Assembly: GCF_000374065.1 (NCBI RefSeq)
Contig: NZ_KB893245.1
Coordinates: forward strand, 434,001-498,000
Direction of reading: 5' to 3'
Source of the DNA: Spirosoma luteum DSM 19990
Lineage (GTDB): Bacteria > Bacteroidota > Bacteroidia > Cytophagales > Spirosomataceae
DNA: 64,000 nt
Both the position numbers and the translations under genes were made by a program. This document shows positions 8,515 to 17,886 of the stretch, one piece after another (the stretch's first letter is position 1; each line of letters begins with the position of its first letter). The notes beneath the pieces were generated by a model, which saw only the letters and a program-made list of their open reading frames with translations, did not search any database and was not told the DNA's origin.

Positions 8515-9825
8515 TTGAAAACCAAAGGAATACGTACCAATAAAATCAATATCGTTACGCTGGGTTGCTCGAAGAATCTGGTCGATTCGGAGGTGCTGTT
8601 TACGCAACTCAAGGGTAATGGCATTGCTGTAACGCATGAATCGAAAAAAGATAATGCCAACATCGTTGTGATTAATACCTGCGGGTTTATCGACAACGCG
8701 AAGGAAGAGTCAATCAATACCATTCTTCGCTATGTGGATGCTAAAGACGCAGGTGTGGTCGACAAAGTGTACGTAACGGGTTGTCTGTCGCACCGGTACA
8801 AGGATGAACTTGAAGTCGAAATGCCGACCGTAGATGCCTGGTTCGGTACGAATGAACTACCCCGACTGCTTAAAACCCTCCGCGCCGATTACAAGCATGA
8901 ACTTGTAGGCGAACGATTACTCACCACGCCTTCTCACTTCGCTTACCTTAAAATTGCCGAAGGCTGCGACCGCCCCTGCTCGTTCTGCGCCATTCCGCTC
9001 ATGCGCGGAGGCCATGTATCGAGGTCGATGGATGAGTTGGTGATGGAAGCGAAATCGCTGGCCCGGCGTGGCACTAAAGAATTAATTTTGATTGCTCAGG
9101 ACCTGACGTATTACGGGTTGGACCTGTACAAAAAGCGTAATCTTTCAGACCTTATCAACCGCCTGGCGGATGTAGAAGGCATTGACTGGATTCGGTTGCA
9201 ATATGCGTACCCGTCTGGTTTTCCGCTGGATGTGCTGGACGTTATGCGCGACCGTCCCAACGTTTGTAAGTACCTGGATATGCCCCTGCAAACCGGTTCG
9301 ACGGAGTTGCTGAAAGTTATGCGCCGGGGTATTACCCGCGAGAAAACTGAAAGCCTGATTGAAACTATCCGGGAAAAAATACCCGACATCACCCTCCGTA
9401 CGACGCTCATTGTGGGGCACCCCGGCGAAACTTACGCGATGTTTCAGGAAACGTACGATTTTGTAGAGCGGATGCGCTTCGACCGTATGGGTGCCTTTAC
9501 GTACTCGCACGAAGATAACACGCACTCATTCTCAATGCCCGACGATATTCCTGCCGACACAAAGCAGGAACGTGTTGATGACCTGATGGAGTTACAACAG
9601 GGAATTTCGCAGGAACTAAACCAGCAGAAAGTAGGCAAAACCTACAAAGTACTGTTTGACCGGAAAGAAGGCGGTTATTTTGTTGGCCGCACCGAAGGCG
9701 ACTCGCCCGAAGTTGACAACGAAGTACTTGTACCGGTGAGCGGGCAGTACGTCCGGATTGGTGATTTCGCCACTGTCCGCATCAACCGGGCCGAAGAGTT
9801 TGACTTGTACGGAGAGGTTTTATAA
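8515..9825 (+). CDS. rimO: Ribosomal protein S12 methylthiotransferase RimO
   Basis: A radical-SAM enzyme that adds a methylthio group to the conserved Asp of ribosomal protein S12. The N-terminal UPF0004 domain carries the auxiliary-cluster cysteines C18, C56 and C90; the radical-SAM motif CDRPCSFC gives C151, C155 and C158; a TRAM domain closes the protein (about 370-436). No in-frame ATG exists upstream of the conserved region. TTG at 8515 gives MKTKGIRTNKINIVTLGCSK, the normal family start, and a TTG at 8479 would add 12 residues. The numbering here uses 8515. It is the last gene of the ftsY operon. Confidence 0.93.
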   Translation: MKTKGIRTNKINIVTLGCSKNLVDSEVLFTQLKGNGIAVTHESKKDNANIVVINTCGFIDNAKEESINTILRYVDAKDAGVVDKVYVTGCLSHRYKDELEVEMPTVDAWFGTNELPRLLKTLRADYKHELVGERLLTTPSHFAYLKIAEGCDRPCSFCAIPLMRGGHVSRSMDELVMEAKSLARRGTKELILIAQDLTYYGLDLYKKRNLSDLINRLADVEGIDWIRLQYAYPSGFPLDVLDVMRDRPNVCKYLDMPLQTGSTELLKVMRRGITREKTESLIETIREKIPDITLRTTLIVGHPGETYAMFQETYDFVERMRFDRMGAFTYSHEDNTHSFSMPDDIPADTKQERVDDLMELQQGISQELNQQKVGKTYKVLFDRKEGGYFVGRTEGDSPEVDNEVLVPVSGQYVRIGDFATVRINRAEEFDLYGEVL

Positions 9826-9901
9826 AATCTCCTTCTTAATCGGTTGGTGTACAGGGATTGGCTATATCAGCTTCACACGCAGCCGCACCGTTCTGACCGC
9901 A

Positions 9902-11557
9902 TTAGGGACTTTGTTTGGTCGGCTGATTATACGAAACAGGGACATCCATAACCCGGTATATCTTTATCGTATCAGTTGGAAACCGGGAGAAGGCCCAACT
10001 AACGCCCTGCCCATAGAAGCTGTTATAATAATTCGTTGACAAAAAAGTCAGCCAGCTAACCGGTTTTGTCAAATAATTAACGGGTTGAAGTTGAATATCA
10101 GCGGGAATTTGCTGACTGTCAATGCCGGTGGGTCTCAGCAAATAATCTCCCCGCCGAAGGTTAATTGAATCAGCCTGCACTTCTTGGAAGCCCTGCTGTT
10201 TGGCGTACCACTGCCAGCCCCAGTGCCCAACTGTCCATACTCGCTTTTGCCCAGATAACACGGCTGCTGCCTCGGTTGCTTTCTGACGGTAAAAGTTGGC
10301 AAATTGCCAATCAGAAATCGCCAGAATCAGGCAGATAGTAACAGCTACCAGGAGGGTTTGTGCTGCATTAATACTGGATAAATGAGCCAGCCAGCGGCCT
10401 CCCAGAAACAATACCGGAGGAATGATTAACAGAACGTGTCGACTGGCAATAAAGGGCGCGAAAAGAATAATAAATCCTCCCATCGCCAGTATCCAAAGCA
10501 ATAGTATTAAATCTGTAGTGACAAGCCTGTGTGACACGGTTGTCTTTTTCCAGACACTCATTAAAACAAGGCCACTAATAATCAGACCGTTTACCAGAAA
10601 AAAGACGGCCAAAATATCATTGGCTATCAAAATGTCTATTCTTTTTTTAGCCGTTGCCACTGTTAAAAAAACAAAGAGAAAAGCAATTAAAGGCGTTAAT
10701 AGGGTAGCAAGTCTATATCTGGAGAAATAACCGGTAAGGAGTGCCAATGAAAAAGGAGCAATAGCTCCTAGGCAGGTAATATAAGTAATCAGATTGTTAC
10801 TGACTATAGAAAAATTCAGAGCTTTATGGGGTCTGTTTAGCAAGTGGATGTCCGAAAACTCAATGTAGTTCCAGCATGACCAAAGTCCCAGCATACCAAT
10901 TGGTATAATCAGCACGTACAACAAGCGGTACTGTTTTCGCCAAAGCAACGTAATCAGTAAAACGACCAGCAAAGGGAGACTGCTGTATTTAATTAACAGG
11001 CTTAAGCCGAGTAGCAGCCCAACCGTCCAGTAGCGTTTTGTTTCGGATTGAACATCCTCTTTCAGCAAATAGTATAGGAGCCAAAGAGTAAAACATAGTA
11101 AAGGGACATCGAGCATTAAATTCTGATTTATCAGAAATGCCGGACAAAAGGCGAAAAAAGCAGTCAGCAATAATCCTTTTTTAAGCCTTAAAAGCTGCGT
11201 TATTTTGTAGAAACAAACCAACGAGAGGAGGGTGAAAATGGATTGAAAAAGGTGCAGGATAATTTCTCCATTTCCGAATAAAGCACTAACAGGTGCTAGT
11301 ATATAAAAGTATAAAGGCGGCTGGTTCTCCGCGTACATCGGTTGTTTGCTTTCATTCCAGTTAATCAAGCCGGACATGGGCCGGAATGGATGGCTTTTTA
11401 TCCAGTCAACAGCCTCCAGGTGAAATGTATCATCAATGTGATAGGCTTTATCGATATTGATGGCCGTAGTAACCAGGTAAAGTAATCCAATTATCAACCA
11501 TTCTTTTCTGAATATATTCGTTGATTGATACTGGTTGTCAGTAGTTTGTTGATTCAT
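9902..11557 (-). CDS. GT39-like membrane glycosyltransferase
   Basis: A 551-residue polytopic membrane protein with about 11-12 hydrophobic helices. It resembles the PMT/ArnT (GT39, PMT_2) family, which moves a sugar from a polyprenyl-phosphate carrier to a protein or lipid outside the inner membrane. Supporting marks are an acidic HIDDTFHLEAVDW motif in the first extracytoplasmic loop, where the family keeps its catalytic acidic residues, and NQPPLYFYILAP nearby. The C-terminal part after about residue 420 is soluble. Substrate is unknown. Its ATG overlaps the stop of a small upstream ORF (ATGA). Confidence 0.78.
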   Translation of the reverse strand: MNQQTTDNQYQSTNIFRKEWLIIGLLYLVTTAINIDKAYHIDDTFHLEAVDWIKSHPFRPMSGLINWNESKQPMYAENQPPLYFYILAPVSALFGNGEIILHLFQSIFTLLSLVCFYKITQLLRLKKGLLLTAFFAFCPAFLINQNLMLDVPLLCFTLWLLYYLLKEDVQSETKRYWTVGLLLGLSLLIKYSSLPLLVVLLITLLWRKQYRLLYVLIIPIGMLGLWSCWNYIEFSDIHLLNRPHKALNFSIVSNNLITYITCLGAIAPFSLALLTGYFSRYRLATLLTPLIAFLFVFLTVATAKKRIDILIANDILAVFFLVNGLIISGLVLMSVWKKTTVSHRLVTTDLILLLWILAMGGFIILFAPFIASRHVLLIIPPVLFLGGRWLAHLSSINAAQTLLVAVTICLILAISDWQFANFYRQKATEAAAVLSGQKRVWTVGHWGWQWYAKQQGFQEVQADSINLRRGDYLLRPTGIDSQQIPADIQLQPVNYLTKPVSWLTFLSTNYYNSFYGQGVSWAFSRFPTDTIKIYRVMDVPVSYNQPTKQSP

Positions 11558-11883
11558 TTCGGCTTAAATAATGGTAGTAGGCCGAATACTATTGTAGTAG
11601 GACTACCAAAAATTAAAAGACCAATCAGCGTGCAACTAAGCTGGATGCTCTTTCCGCTGCAGTCGTTTGGCAGAATCCATCGACCCGTATTGTTAACCAC
11701 GCGGCTCCTGCGAAAAAGAAACGACAACTCCGGCCTCCTGATTAACTTATCTGTCAACACTAAGCAGTAACAGGGGCCAGACACCTTAATCCGCATTCGT
11801 TTAATTTCAGTAAAACTCATCTGAGTTTCAATTGTACCTCCTCTCAGAGGTATAATCATAGTTTGCCTGAATTGGTCCTGCAA
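11554..11883 (-). CDS. Small ORF translationally coupled to the GT39 gene
   Basis: An ORF of up to 109 codons, starting at a TTG (11883) or at an in-frame ATG eight codons later. Its stop overlaps the start of the glycosyltransferase by the ATGA arrangement, which argues that it is translated. The product is basic with one likely C-terminal membrane helix (about residues 82-105, LIGLLIFGSPTTIVFGLLPLF). No family is recognised. It may be a small membrane partner of the glycosyltransferase, or a chance reading frame in its leader. Confidence 0.4.
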   Translation of the reverse strand: MQDQFRQTMIIPLRGGTIETQMSFTEIKRMRIKVSGPCYCLVLTDKLIRRPELSFLFRRSRVVNNTGRWILPNDCSGKSIQLSCTLIGLLIFGSPTTIVFGLLPLFKPK

Positions 11884-11976
11884 GATAGCGAGTCAACCGA
11901 CAAGTACCATTCCAAACCCGAACCTTGCGGGTTCTTTCATTGTTAAAATCCGGTAAACGCAACCCCCGCCTACCGC

Positions 11977-13536
11977 ATGAACTGTCAGTACCTGCCGCTT
12001 GCCCAAACCGGCCAGTTTTCCTCTCTTTTTCTCGATTACATTAACAAACAAGAAGAACTTACGCCTTTTTACAACCGCTTCCCCGATGTAGCCGCTTTTG
12101 GTGGACAATTGGCCGACAAAAAGTTTGATGAGTTGAAACGGCAAATTCTGGTGGATGCACTGGAACGGCAATATCAGGCAATTGAGACTAAACCCGATTT
12201 TTCGGTACTGCTTCAACCTAATACGTTTACGGTAACGACGGGCCATCAGCTAAACATTTTTTCGGGACCACTCTACATCGTCTATAAACTGATTACGACC
12301 ATTAAGCTGGCCAGGAAATTGAAGGAAACCTACCCAGACTATAATTTCGTGCCAGTTTACTGGATGGCTACTGAAGACCACGACTTCGCCGAGATCAACC
12401 ACTTCTCCCTGTTTGGCAACAATTATTTCTGGCAAACCGAGCAACGCGGGGCTGTTGGGCGTATGAATCCCCAGGAGTTGAAAACACTCTTCAAACAGAT
12501 TCCCGAAAAATTATTTTTGTTTGAGGAAGCTTATTTAAAGCAAAGCACACTGGCTGATGCCACCCGGTATTATGTTAATGAACTGTTTGGTGCCGAAGGG
12601 TTAGTTTGTCTGGATGCTGATGATGCAGCCCTCAAACGGATTTTTACTCCAATCATGCGGGATGAACTGACACAGCAGAAATCGGGTGAGTTGGTACAGC
12701 GTCAAACCAAAAAATTAGAAGAATTAGGCTATAAAACCGTAATTGCCCCGCGCGACATCAACCTGTTTTACCTGGATGACCAGGTTCGTGAGCGTATCGA
12801 ACGCAAAGAAAATGGTACGTACCGGGTGCTGCACACGTCACTGACATTCCCGGGGGACGAGCTACTTGCCGTGTTGGAGGAGCACCCGGAGCGGTTTAGC
12901 CCGAACGTAGTACTGCGCCCCTTGTATCAGGAAACGATTCTGCCAAATCTAGCCTACATTGGTGGACCGTCGGAGGTGCCTTACTGGTTACAGCTGAAGC
13001 CCGTATTTGACCACTACCAAACGGCCTTCCCGATTTTAATGCCCCGTAATTTTGCTCTTTATGTGCCATCTGTATCGGCCAAACGCATCACGAAACTGGG
13101 CCTGACTCCCGAAGAACTTTTTCAGGATATAATTACGCTCAAACGCGAATATGTCGAGCACCACGCCCGACATTCGCTTAAATTCGATACGGAGAATAAA
13201 ATGGTAAATAAGGCGCTGGATGCTATCCTGCACAAAGCGCAAATGGTTGACCCGACACTGGAGAAAGCTGTTCTGGCCGAAACAAAGCGGTTTGCCAACG
13301 CCGTAGCCCGGCTGGAAAAGAAAATGCGACGCGCTGAAGAACGAAACCAGGAAGTGGGTATCCGGCAGTTGATAGGTGTAAAAAACGAACTCTTCCCCAA
13401 TGGAGGGCCGCAGGAGCGAAGCGAGAATTTTCTGACGTTTTACCTCAATGACCCAACGTTTTTACAGCAAATATTAGCCGCTTTTGACCCCTTTGATTAC
13501 CGGATGCAACTTTGTCTGGCGCAGACTCTTCAGTAG
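11977..13536 (+). CDS. bshC: Putative cysteine ligase BshC (bacillithiol synthesis)
   Basis: Catalyses, or is required for, the last step of bacillithiol synthesis, adding cysteine to glucosaminyl-malate; the product is the main low-molecular-weight thiol of Firmicutes and of many Bacteroidetes. The 519-residue length is normal. Recognisable parts are FTVTTGHQLNIFSGPLYIVYK near residues 86-106, the MATEDHDFAEINHF segment around 130-143, and a C-terminal coiled-coil rich in Glu, Lys and Arg (about 400-470) that forms the dimer interface in the family. bshA and bshB are not in this window. It is followed by the 5-formyl-THF cyclo-ligase gene after 7 bases. Confidence 0.92.
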   Translation: MNCQYLPLAQTGQFSSLFLDYINKQEELTPFYNRFPDVAAFGGQLADKKFDELKRQILVDALERQYQAIETKPDFSVLLQPNTFTVTTGHQLNIFSGPLYIVYKLITTIKLARKLKETYPDYNFVPVYWMATEDHDFAEINHFSLFGNNYFWQTEQRGAVGRMNPQELKTLFKQIPEKLFLFEEAYLKQSTLADATRYYVNELFGAEGLVCLDADDAALKRIFTPIMRDELTQQKSGELVQRQTKKLEELGYKTVIAPRDINLFYLDDQVRERIERKENGTYRVLHTSLTFPGDELLAVLEEHPERFSPNVVLRPLYQETILPNLAYIGGPSEVPYWLQLKPVFDHYQTAFPILMPRNFALYVPSVSAKRITKLGLTPEELFQDIITLKREYVEHHARHSLKFDTENKMVNKALDAILHKAQMVDPTLEKAVLAETKRFANAVARLEKKMRRAEERNQEVGIRQLIGVKNELFPNGGPQERSENFLTFYLNDPTFLQQILAAFDPFDYRMQLCLAQTLQ

Positions 13537-13543
13537 TTGTGAT

Positions 13544-14140
13544 ATGACGAAAACAGCGTTACGCAGAGAGTTCCTGGCTCGGCGCCGGGCGTTAGCACCG
13601 GCTGAAATTAAACGACGAAGCCAACTGATTGCGGGGCATTTTTTTGATTATTTCGCAAACGAAGGCCTTACCAGCGAGCCAGCGGTCGTTCATTCTTTCC
13701 TGGCTATCCGGCGGCAAAATGAGGTGGATACATGGCCCATTATTACCTGTTTTTGGGCAAAATTTGCACACATTGCTATCAGTGTTCCGGTTATGGACGT
13801 TGGTAACCGCCAAATGACTCACTACACCCTCCTCCCCGAAACGCCACTGGTCGAGAATAAACTAGGCATTCCTGAACCGGTTCTTCAGGAAAGGGAAAAA
13901 ACAGACCTTCAGTTTGTAAAAATCGTTCTGACCCCCTTGCTGGCGTTCGATTTACAGGGGCATCGGGTTGGGTATGGGGGTGGTTATTACGACCGGTTTC
14001 TGGCCGAGGATGTACCCCATAGCCGAAAAATTGGCTTGTCACTTTTCGAGCCGGTTGACTCAATTAGTGATGTTGAAGCAACTGATGTGCGGCTGGACGC
14101 CTGCATCACGCCTACCCAGGTTTATCAGTTCATCGACTAG
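13544..14140 (+). CDS. 5-formyltetrahydrofolate cyclo-ligase
   Basis: Converts 5-formyl-THF to 5,10-methenyl-THF with ATP, returning a stored folate to one-carbon metabolism. It has 198 residues. The signature GYGGGYYDRFL, which binds phosphate, lies near residue 143, and the N-terminal KTALRREFLARRRAL matches the family. The ATG at 13544 follows the bshC stop by 7 bases, so the two are likely one operon. The gene is often called fau or ygfA in other bacteria; I leave the symbol blank as usage varies. Confidence 0.9.
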   Translation: MTKTALRREFLARRRALAPAEIKRRSQLIAGHFFDYFANEGLTSEPAVVHSFLAIRRQNEVDTWPIITCFWAKFAHIAISVPVMDVGNRQMTHYTLLPETPLVENKLGIPEPVLQEREKTDLQFVKIVLTPLLAFDLQGHRVGYGGGYYDRFLAEDVPHSRKIGLSLFEPVDSISDVEATDVRLDACITPTQVYQFID

Positions 14141-14196
14141 TTACCGATTCATTCTCCATTCGTTTTCTTTGTCCTTTTCGCGCAACCACCACTTGT

Positions 14197-14829
14197 ATGC
14201 ATACTATCTATCAATCATTCCTGCTCGTTTTCATCACCGCAATCACCTCGTTTGGGCAGGTACGCGTGGGCGCAACGGCTGGCTTTCAGCTGGCTACGCA
14301 CACACCGGCAGATGTAGGCGTCCGGAACAAAATAAAGACAGGCTATTTTGCTGGTGTGCTGCTCGATGTTCCGCTGAGCCCTACTTTGTCCTTACGCCCT
14401 CAATTGCTTTATTCGGCCAAAGGGGCTAGGAAAGACATACCCGGACCCCTTGATGTTGACTTATCGCTTAATTATGTTGAAGTGCCGGTACAACTGGTTT
14501 ATACCATCGAATCAGGAACAGGATACCTGAGTTTTGGAGCAGGAGTATACGTAGCTTATGGACTGAGTAGTAAAGCAATTGTCACCAGCAATGGACAGAC
14601 CAGAACTTTTACTGACGATTTTGGCCCGAATGCCGACCAGTACCGGCGTAATGATATAGGCGGTCGGCTCTCGATTGATTATGAACTACCCTACGGCCTT
14701 TCTATCGGCACCTACTACGCACCCGGTCTAGCTAACCTGAACAACCCGTCTGCTACATCATTGGGAAATGTAGCTACCCATAACTCAGCCCTGGGAATTT
14801 CCGTTGGGTACTGGCTGAAAAAGCGGTGA
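14197..14829 (+). CDS. Outer-membrane beta-barrel protein, PorT-like
   Basis: A 210-residue protein with a signal peptide (MHTIYQSFLLVFITAITSFG) and then alternating hydrophobic and polar strands typical of small eight-stranded outer-membrane barrels (porin family, OMP_b-brl). Examples are VRVGATAGFQLATHT, TLSLRPQLLYSAKGAR, GYLSFGAGVYVAYGL and ALGISVGYWLKKR. The C-terminal end is basic rather than aromatic. The role is unknown; related barrels are abundant in Bacteroidetes. It follows the 5-formyl-THF cyclo-ligase gene by 56 bases and converges with pseG. Confidence 0.75.
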   Translation: MHTIYQSFLLVFITAITSFGQVRVGATAGFQLATHTPADVGVRNKIKTGYFAGVLLDVPLSPTLSLRPQLLYSAKGARKDIPGPLDVDLSLNYVEVPVQLVYTIESGTGYLSFGAGVYVAYGLSSKAIVTSNGQTRTFTDDFGPNADQYRRNDIGGRLSIDYELPYGLSIGTYYAPGLANLNNPSATSLGNVATHNSALGISVGYWLKKR

Positions 14830-14866
14830 GGTTTTACACGTTGGTAGGAAACAGGTTGAAGGGCGT

Positions 14867-14902
14867 TGGCTATTTAGCTTTTTTGTGCTGCATAAATAGC
14901 CA
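14867..14902. terminator. Inverted repeat between convergent barrel gene and pseG
   Basis: TGGCTATTTA (14867-14876) pairs perfectly with TAAATAGCCA (14893-14902) over a 16-base loop. It sits between the ends of two convergent genes. There is no T run after the stem on either strand. Confidence 0.5.
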
Positions 14903-14908
14903 CTTGGT

Positions 14909-15940
14909 TCAGGCCAGAAGTCGGCCAAATAACGCCTGAAGCCGCTCCCGTGAGGAACCATCAAAAAAACGTCGTTGACTGGCTAATGACTCTGCCACAG
15001 TATCGGGCGAAAACTGAAACCCTTGTATCGCCAGTTTTAACATGTTCTCCAAACTAATTACGGGCGTTAACCGGGTTAGCAGCGTTGGGAAATTAACTGA
15101 AAGGGCCAGCTTTTCTTCCGACAGAAATTGCGCCAGCCGTGCTTGGTTGTCGGCCGTGACAACTGTAATTAACGGTCGATTGACAGCGCAAACTTCATAG
15201 GCAATGGTACTACAGGCAGTAATGGCCAGACTGCATTGCTGTAACGCAGCAACCATTTGAGCAGCTGTCAGATTTTTTCGGATAGTTAGATTGGGCAACT
15301 GATTCTGGAATGCGTCGATAGCTACCCGGTCGGGGTGAAATGGCCCTAAAATTAGGTGGACCGGTAGATGCGCATCTACCTGCCGAATGGCTTTCAGTGC
15401 GGTTACTGACACGTTTCCCGTATCAGTACCACCGAAACTAACAAAGATAGGCCCATCGGTTAGGGGAGCGCCAAAGCCGCCGGGTTGACGGAATTCGGGT
15501 CGGAGCAGGGCGTAGTGCGGTCCCAGATAAAACTGTGTGTAGGATTCAGCCTCATAATCGGCTTCCGTTACGCCACCCGCATGATTGATGACTACATCGG
15601 CCACCTGATGCCCGGTTAGTAAGTCATCGATAAAAACCAGTTTCTTCGCCCGTTCCTGAACAGCCCGCTGAAACGCTTCATCGAATACGTATCCGTCCAG
15701 CACTACAATAGTATCCGGCTGGATATGGTCTAGAAAAGCCGTTTCAGTGTCTACTACTGGGAGTTCTGTAATGGCTATTCCTGCCTTTTCAATTAATGCC
15801 CGAACCTCGATAGAAGGGGTTACCAGCGCAAATTGCATTGAAAAGCCACCCTGTAGCATGTCAGCCAGGGCCAGGCAGCGCATTACGTGCCCGAGTCCAA
15901 TTTGGGCATTGCCATCCGCACGGAAAATAAGTTTATTCAT
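14909..15940 (-). CDS. pseG: UDP-2,4-diacetamido-2,4,6-trideoxy-altrose hydrolase PseG
   Basis: Removes UDP from the 2,4-diacetamido sugar in the pseudaminic-acid pathway, the fourth step. It has 343 residues with a GT-B-like fold. The N-terminal sequence FRADGNAQIGLGHVMRC contains the Gly-His motif of the active site, and FVSFGGTDTGNVS near the middle is the nucleotide-binding half. It is the last gene of the minus-strand sugar cluster and is separated from pseF by 54 bases. The next step needs PseI, which is not encoded in this window. Confidence 0.9.
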   Translation of the reverse strand: MNKLIFRADGNAQIGLGHVMRCLALADMLQGGFSMQFALVTPSIEVRALIEKAGIAITELPVVDTETAFLDHIQPDTIVVLDGYVFDEAFQRAVQERAKKLVFIDDLLTGHQVADVVINHAGGVTEADYEAESYTQFYLGPHYALLRPEFRQPGGFGAPLTDGPIFVSFGGTDTGNVSVTALKAIRQVDAHLPVHLILGPFHPDRVAIDAFQNQLPNLTIRKNLTAAQMVAALQQCSLAITACSTIAYEVCAVNRPLITVVTADNQARLAQFLSEEKLALSVNFPTLLTRLTPVISLENMLKLAIQGFQFSPDTVAESLASQRRFFDGSSRERLQALFGRLLA

Positions 15941-15994
15941 TATTTAATGGGTGTGTTTGGCGAGTCGTTCGGTATGACGAGGACTAAATACTGT

Positions 15995-16687
15995 TTATTG
16001 CTCAATGTTTATACTAAACTTCATCTCCGCCAACTGCCAGTCAGCTTCAGTATCAATATCGTGCGCTTCCAGTTCGGAAATGATGATACCGCCCGAATTA
16101 GGGGGGATGAGTATGCCGCTTTCCAGGAAGCTGGGTACGCGGAAAAAATAGAATTGCCCGGCATCGTGGTAGGCGGGTTCCAGGTCCTGCGAACGGGTTA
16201 GGGCATGTTCGGGCTGGAACCACTGTATCTGTTGTGATTCGCTCAACCGAACGGCCCGCTGGATGGGAAAACTAAAGGGCTGGACCGGATACACTGTGTC
16301 AAACTGCTTTTCAGTTAGGGTGACAAACGCGTGCTTTAATAATTCTGGCGTTATAAACGGCGCTGTAGGGTACAGGCAACAGGCATAATCAAATACCTGT
16401 TGCTGTTCTTCATATTGATTCAATACTTCTAGGAGTACGTCAGCCGTGGTGGCTACATCGCTGGCCGTTTCGACTTTTCGTAAGAATGGGACGGAGGCCC
16501 CACACTGCCGGGCAATCGCTGCAATCTCCGCATCATCTGTCGACACCATCACTTCGCTAAACAGGCCGGATGACAGTGCTGCTTCGATGGCATAGGCAAT
16601 GATAGGTTTCCCCAGAAAAGCCCGGATATTCTTTCGTGGGATGCGTTTGCTGCCACCCCGCGCCGGTATGATGGCTACATTGCTCAT
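15995..16687 (-). CDS. pseF: Pseudaminic acid cytidylyltransferase PseF
   Basis: Activates pseudaminic acid with CTP to CMP-pseudaminic acid, the donor used by glycosyltransferases. The 230-residue protein opens with AIIPARGGSKRIPRKN, the CTP-binding signature shared with CMP-sialic acid synthetases, followed by STDDAEIAAIARQ. Length and surroundings favour PseF over NeuA. Its ATG overlaps the pseC stop as ATGA, which points to translational coupling. Confidence 0.9.
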   Translation of the reverse strand: MSNVAIIPARGGSKRIPRKNIRAFLGKPIIAYAIEAALSSGLFSEVMVSTDDAEIAAIARQCGASVPFLRKVETASDVATTADVLLEVLNQYEEQQQVFDYACCLYPTAPFITPELLKHAFVTLTEKQFDTVYPVQPFSFPIQRAVRLSESQQIQWFQPEHALTRSQDLEPAYHDAGQFYFFRVPSFLESGILIPPNSGGIIISELEAHDIDTEADWQLAEMKFSINIEQ

Positions 16688-17859
16688 GCGCCAACAAAAT
16701 CGTTGACGGAGTCAATAACATACGCCTGTTCGTCGTCGGTCAGCGTCGGGAACATGGGTAAACTCAGACAGTGAGCGTAAAAATGTTCGGCATTCGGAAA
16801 ATCACCCGGTTTCCAGCCGAATTGCCGATAATAAGGCATCAGATGTACGGGAACGTAATGTACCTGCGCCATGATGTTTTTTGTCCGTAGAGAATCATAC
16901 AATCCTTTTCGGTCGTCCACCTGAACAATGTAGAGGTGGTACGCATGATTGACGCTATCGGGTGGGATAATAGTAGTAACATCTGTTCCGGCGAAGGCTT
17001 CGTCATAACGGCGGGCAATTTCCTGCCGACGGGCCAGCATAGTACCGGCACGGTTCAACTGACTCATACCTAAAGCCGCTTGCATGTCGGTCAGGCGGTA
17101 ATTATAGCCCAATTCCTGCAACTCCATATACCAGCCTCCGCGTTCGGGTTCGCCCGGATACGGATCGGTCAAATCGCCGGGTTTGTTGGTGATACCATGG
17201 GTTCGGAGCCGGAGTAAGTGATTGTACAGGGATTCACTGTGGGCCGTAATCATGCCGCCTTCTCCAGCCGCAATGTGCTTTACGGGGTGAAAACTAAAAA
17301 TGGCTAAATCGGCCAGAGAGCTATCTCCACAGCGGTGTTCCTGACCGCTGGCATCCTGAAACGATCCCCCCGGAGAATGGCAGCTATCCTCCAGTAACCA
17401 AAGCCCGTATTCATCGGCTAATGCCCTAAAAGCGGTTAAATCGACCGGATAACCTGCGTAATCAACGGGAATAATCCCCGAAAAATACCCTTTGGGGTGT
17501 TGCTCCAGCAAGGCTCTAACCGCGTTCACATCGAGCAGGGCCGTGTTGGGGTCAATATCGGCAAAGAAAACCTCGCCCCCGCAGTAGCGTACACAATTAG
17601 CCGAGGCCGAAAAGGTAATAGGCGTTGTGATAACCCGTGTGCCCTCCTTTACGCCAAGTGCCATACAGCACAGGTGCAGGGCCGCCGTGCCATTGGCTAC
17701 GGCCACCGCGTAGGGGCTGCCGATATAGGCGGAGAAAGCTGCTTCAAATGCGCCGACGGTTGGACCTTGGGTAAGGAACGGACCACGCAGTACGTCGGCC
17801 ACGGCCGCAATGTCTTCCTCTGTAATGTGTTGACGACCGTATGGGATGGAGTGGTTCAT
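16684..17859 (-). CDS. pseC: PLP-dependent aminotransferase PseC
   Basis: Transfers an amino group from glutamate to C4 of the keto-sugar made by PseB, giving UDP-4-amino-4,6-dideoxy-N-acetyl-altrosamine. It has 391 residues and belongs to the DegT/DnrJ/EryC1 family. The PLP-binding lysine is K194 in SFHPVKHIAAGEGG; EDSCHSPGG (about 157-165) contributes Asp and His near the cofactor. Its start is 27 bases from the end of pseB, and its stop overlaps the pseF start. Confidence 0.92.
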   Translation of the reverse strand: MNHSIPYGRQHITEEDIAAVADVLRGPFLTQGPTVGAFEAAFSAYIGSPYAVAVANGTAALHLCCMALGVKEGTRVITTPITFSASANCVRYCGGEVFFADIDPNTALLDVNAVRALLEQHPKGYFSGIIPVDYAGYPVDLTAFRALADEYGLWLLEDSCHSPGGSFQDASGQEHRCGDSSLADLAIFSFHPVKHIAAGEGGMITAHSESLYNHLLRLRTHGITNKPGDLTDPYPGEPERGGWYMELQELGYNYRLTDMQAALGMSQLNRAGTMLARRQEIARRYDEAFAGTDVTTIIPPDSVNHAYHLYIVQVDDRKGLYDSLRTKNIMAQVHYVPVHLMPYYRQFGWKPGDFPNAEHFYAHCLSLPMFPTLTDDEQAYVIDSVNDFVGA

Positions 17860-17886
17860 AGGTATAGAACGGACAATCCGGCTTGA

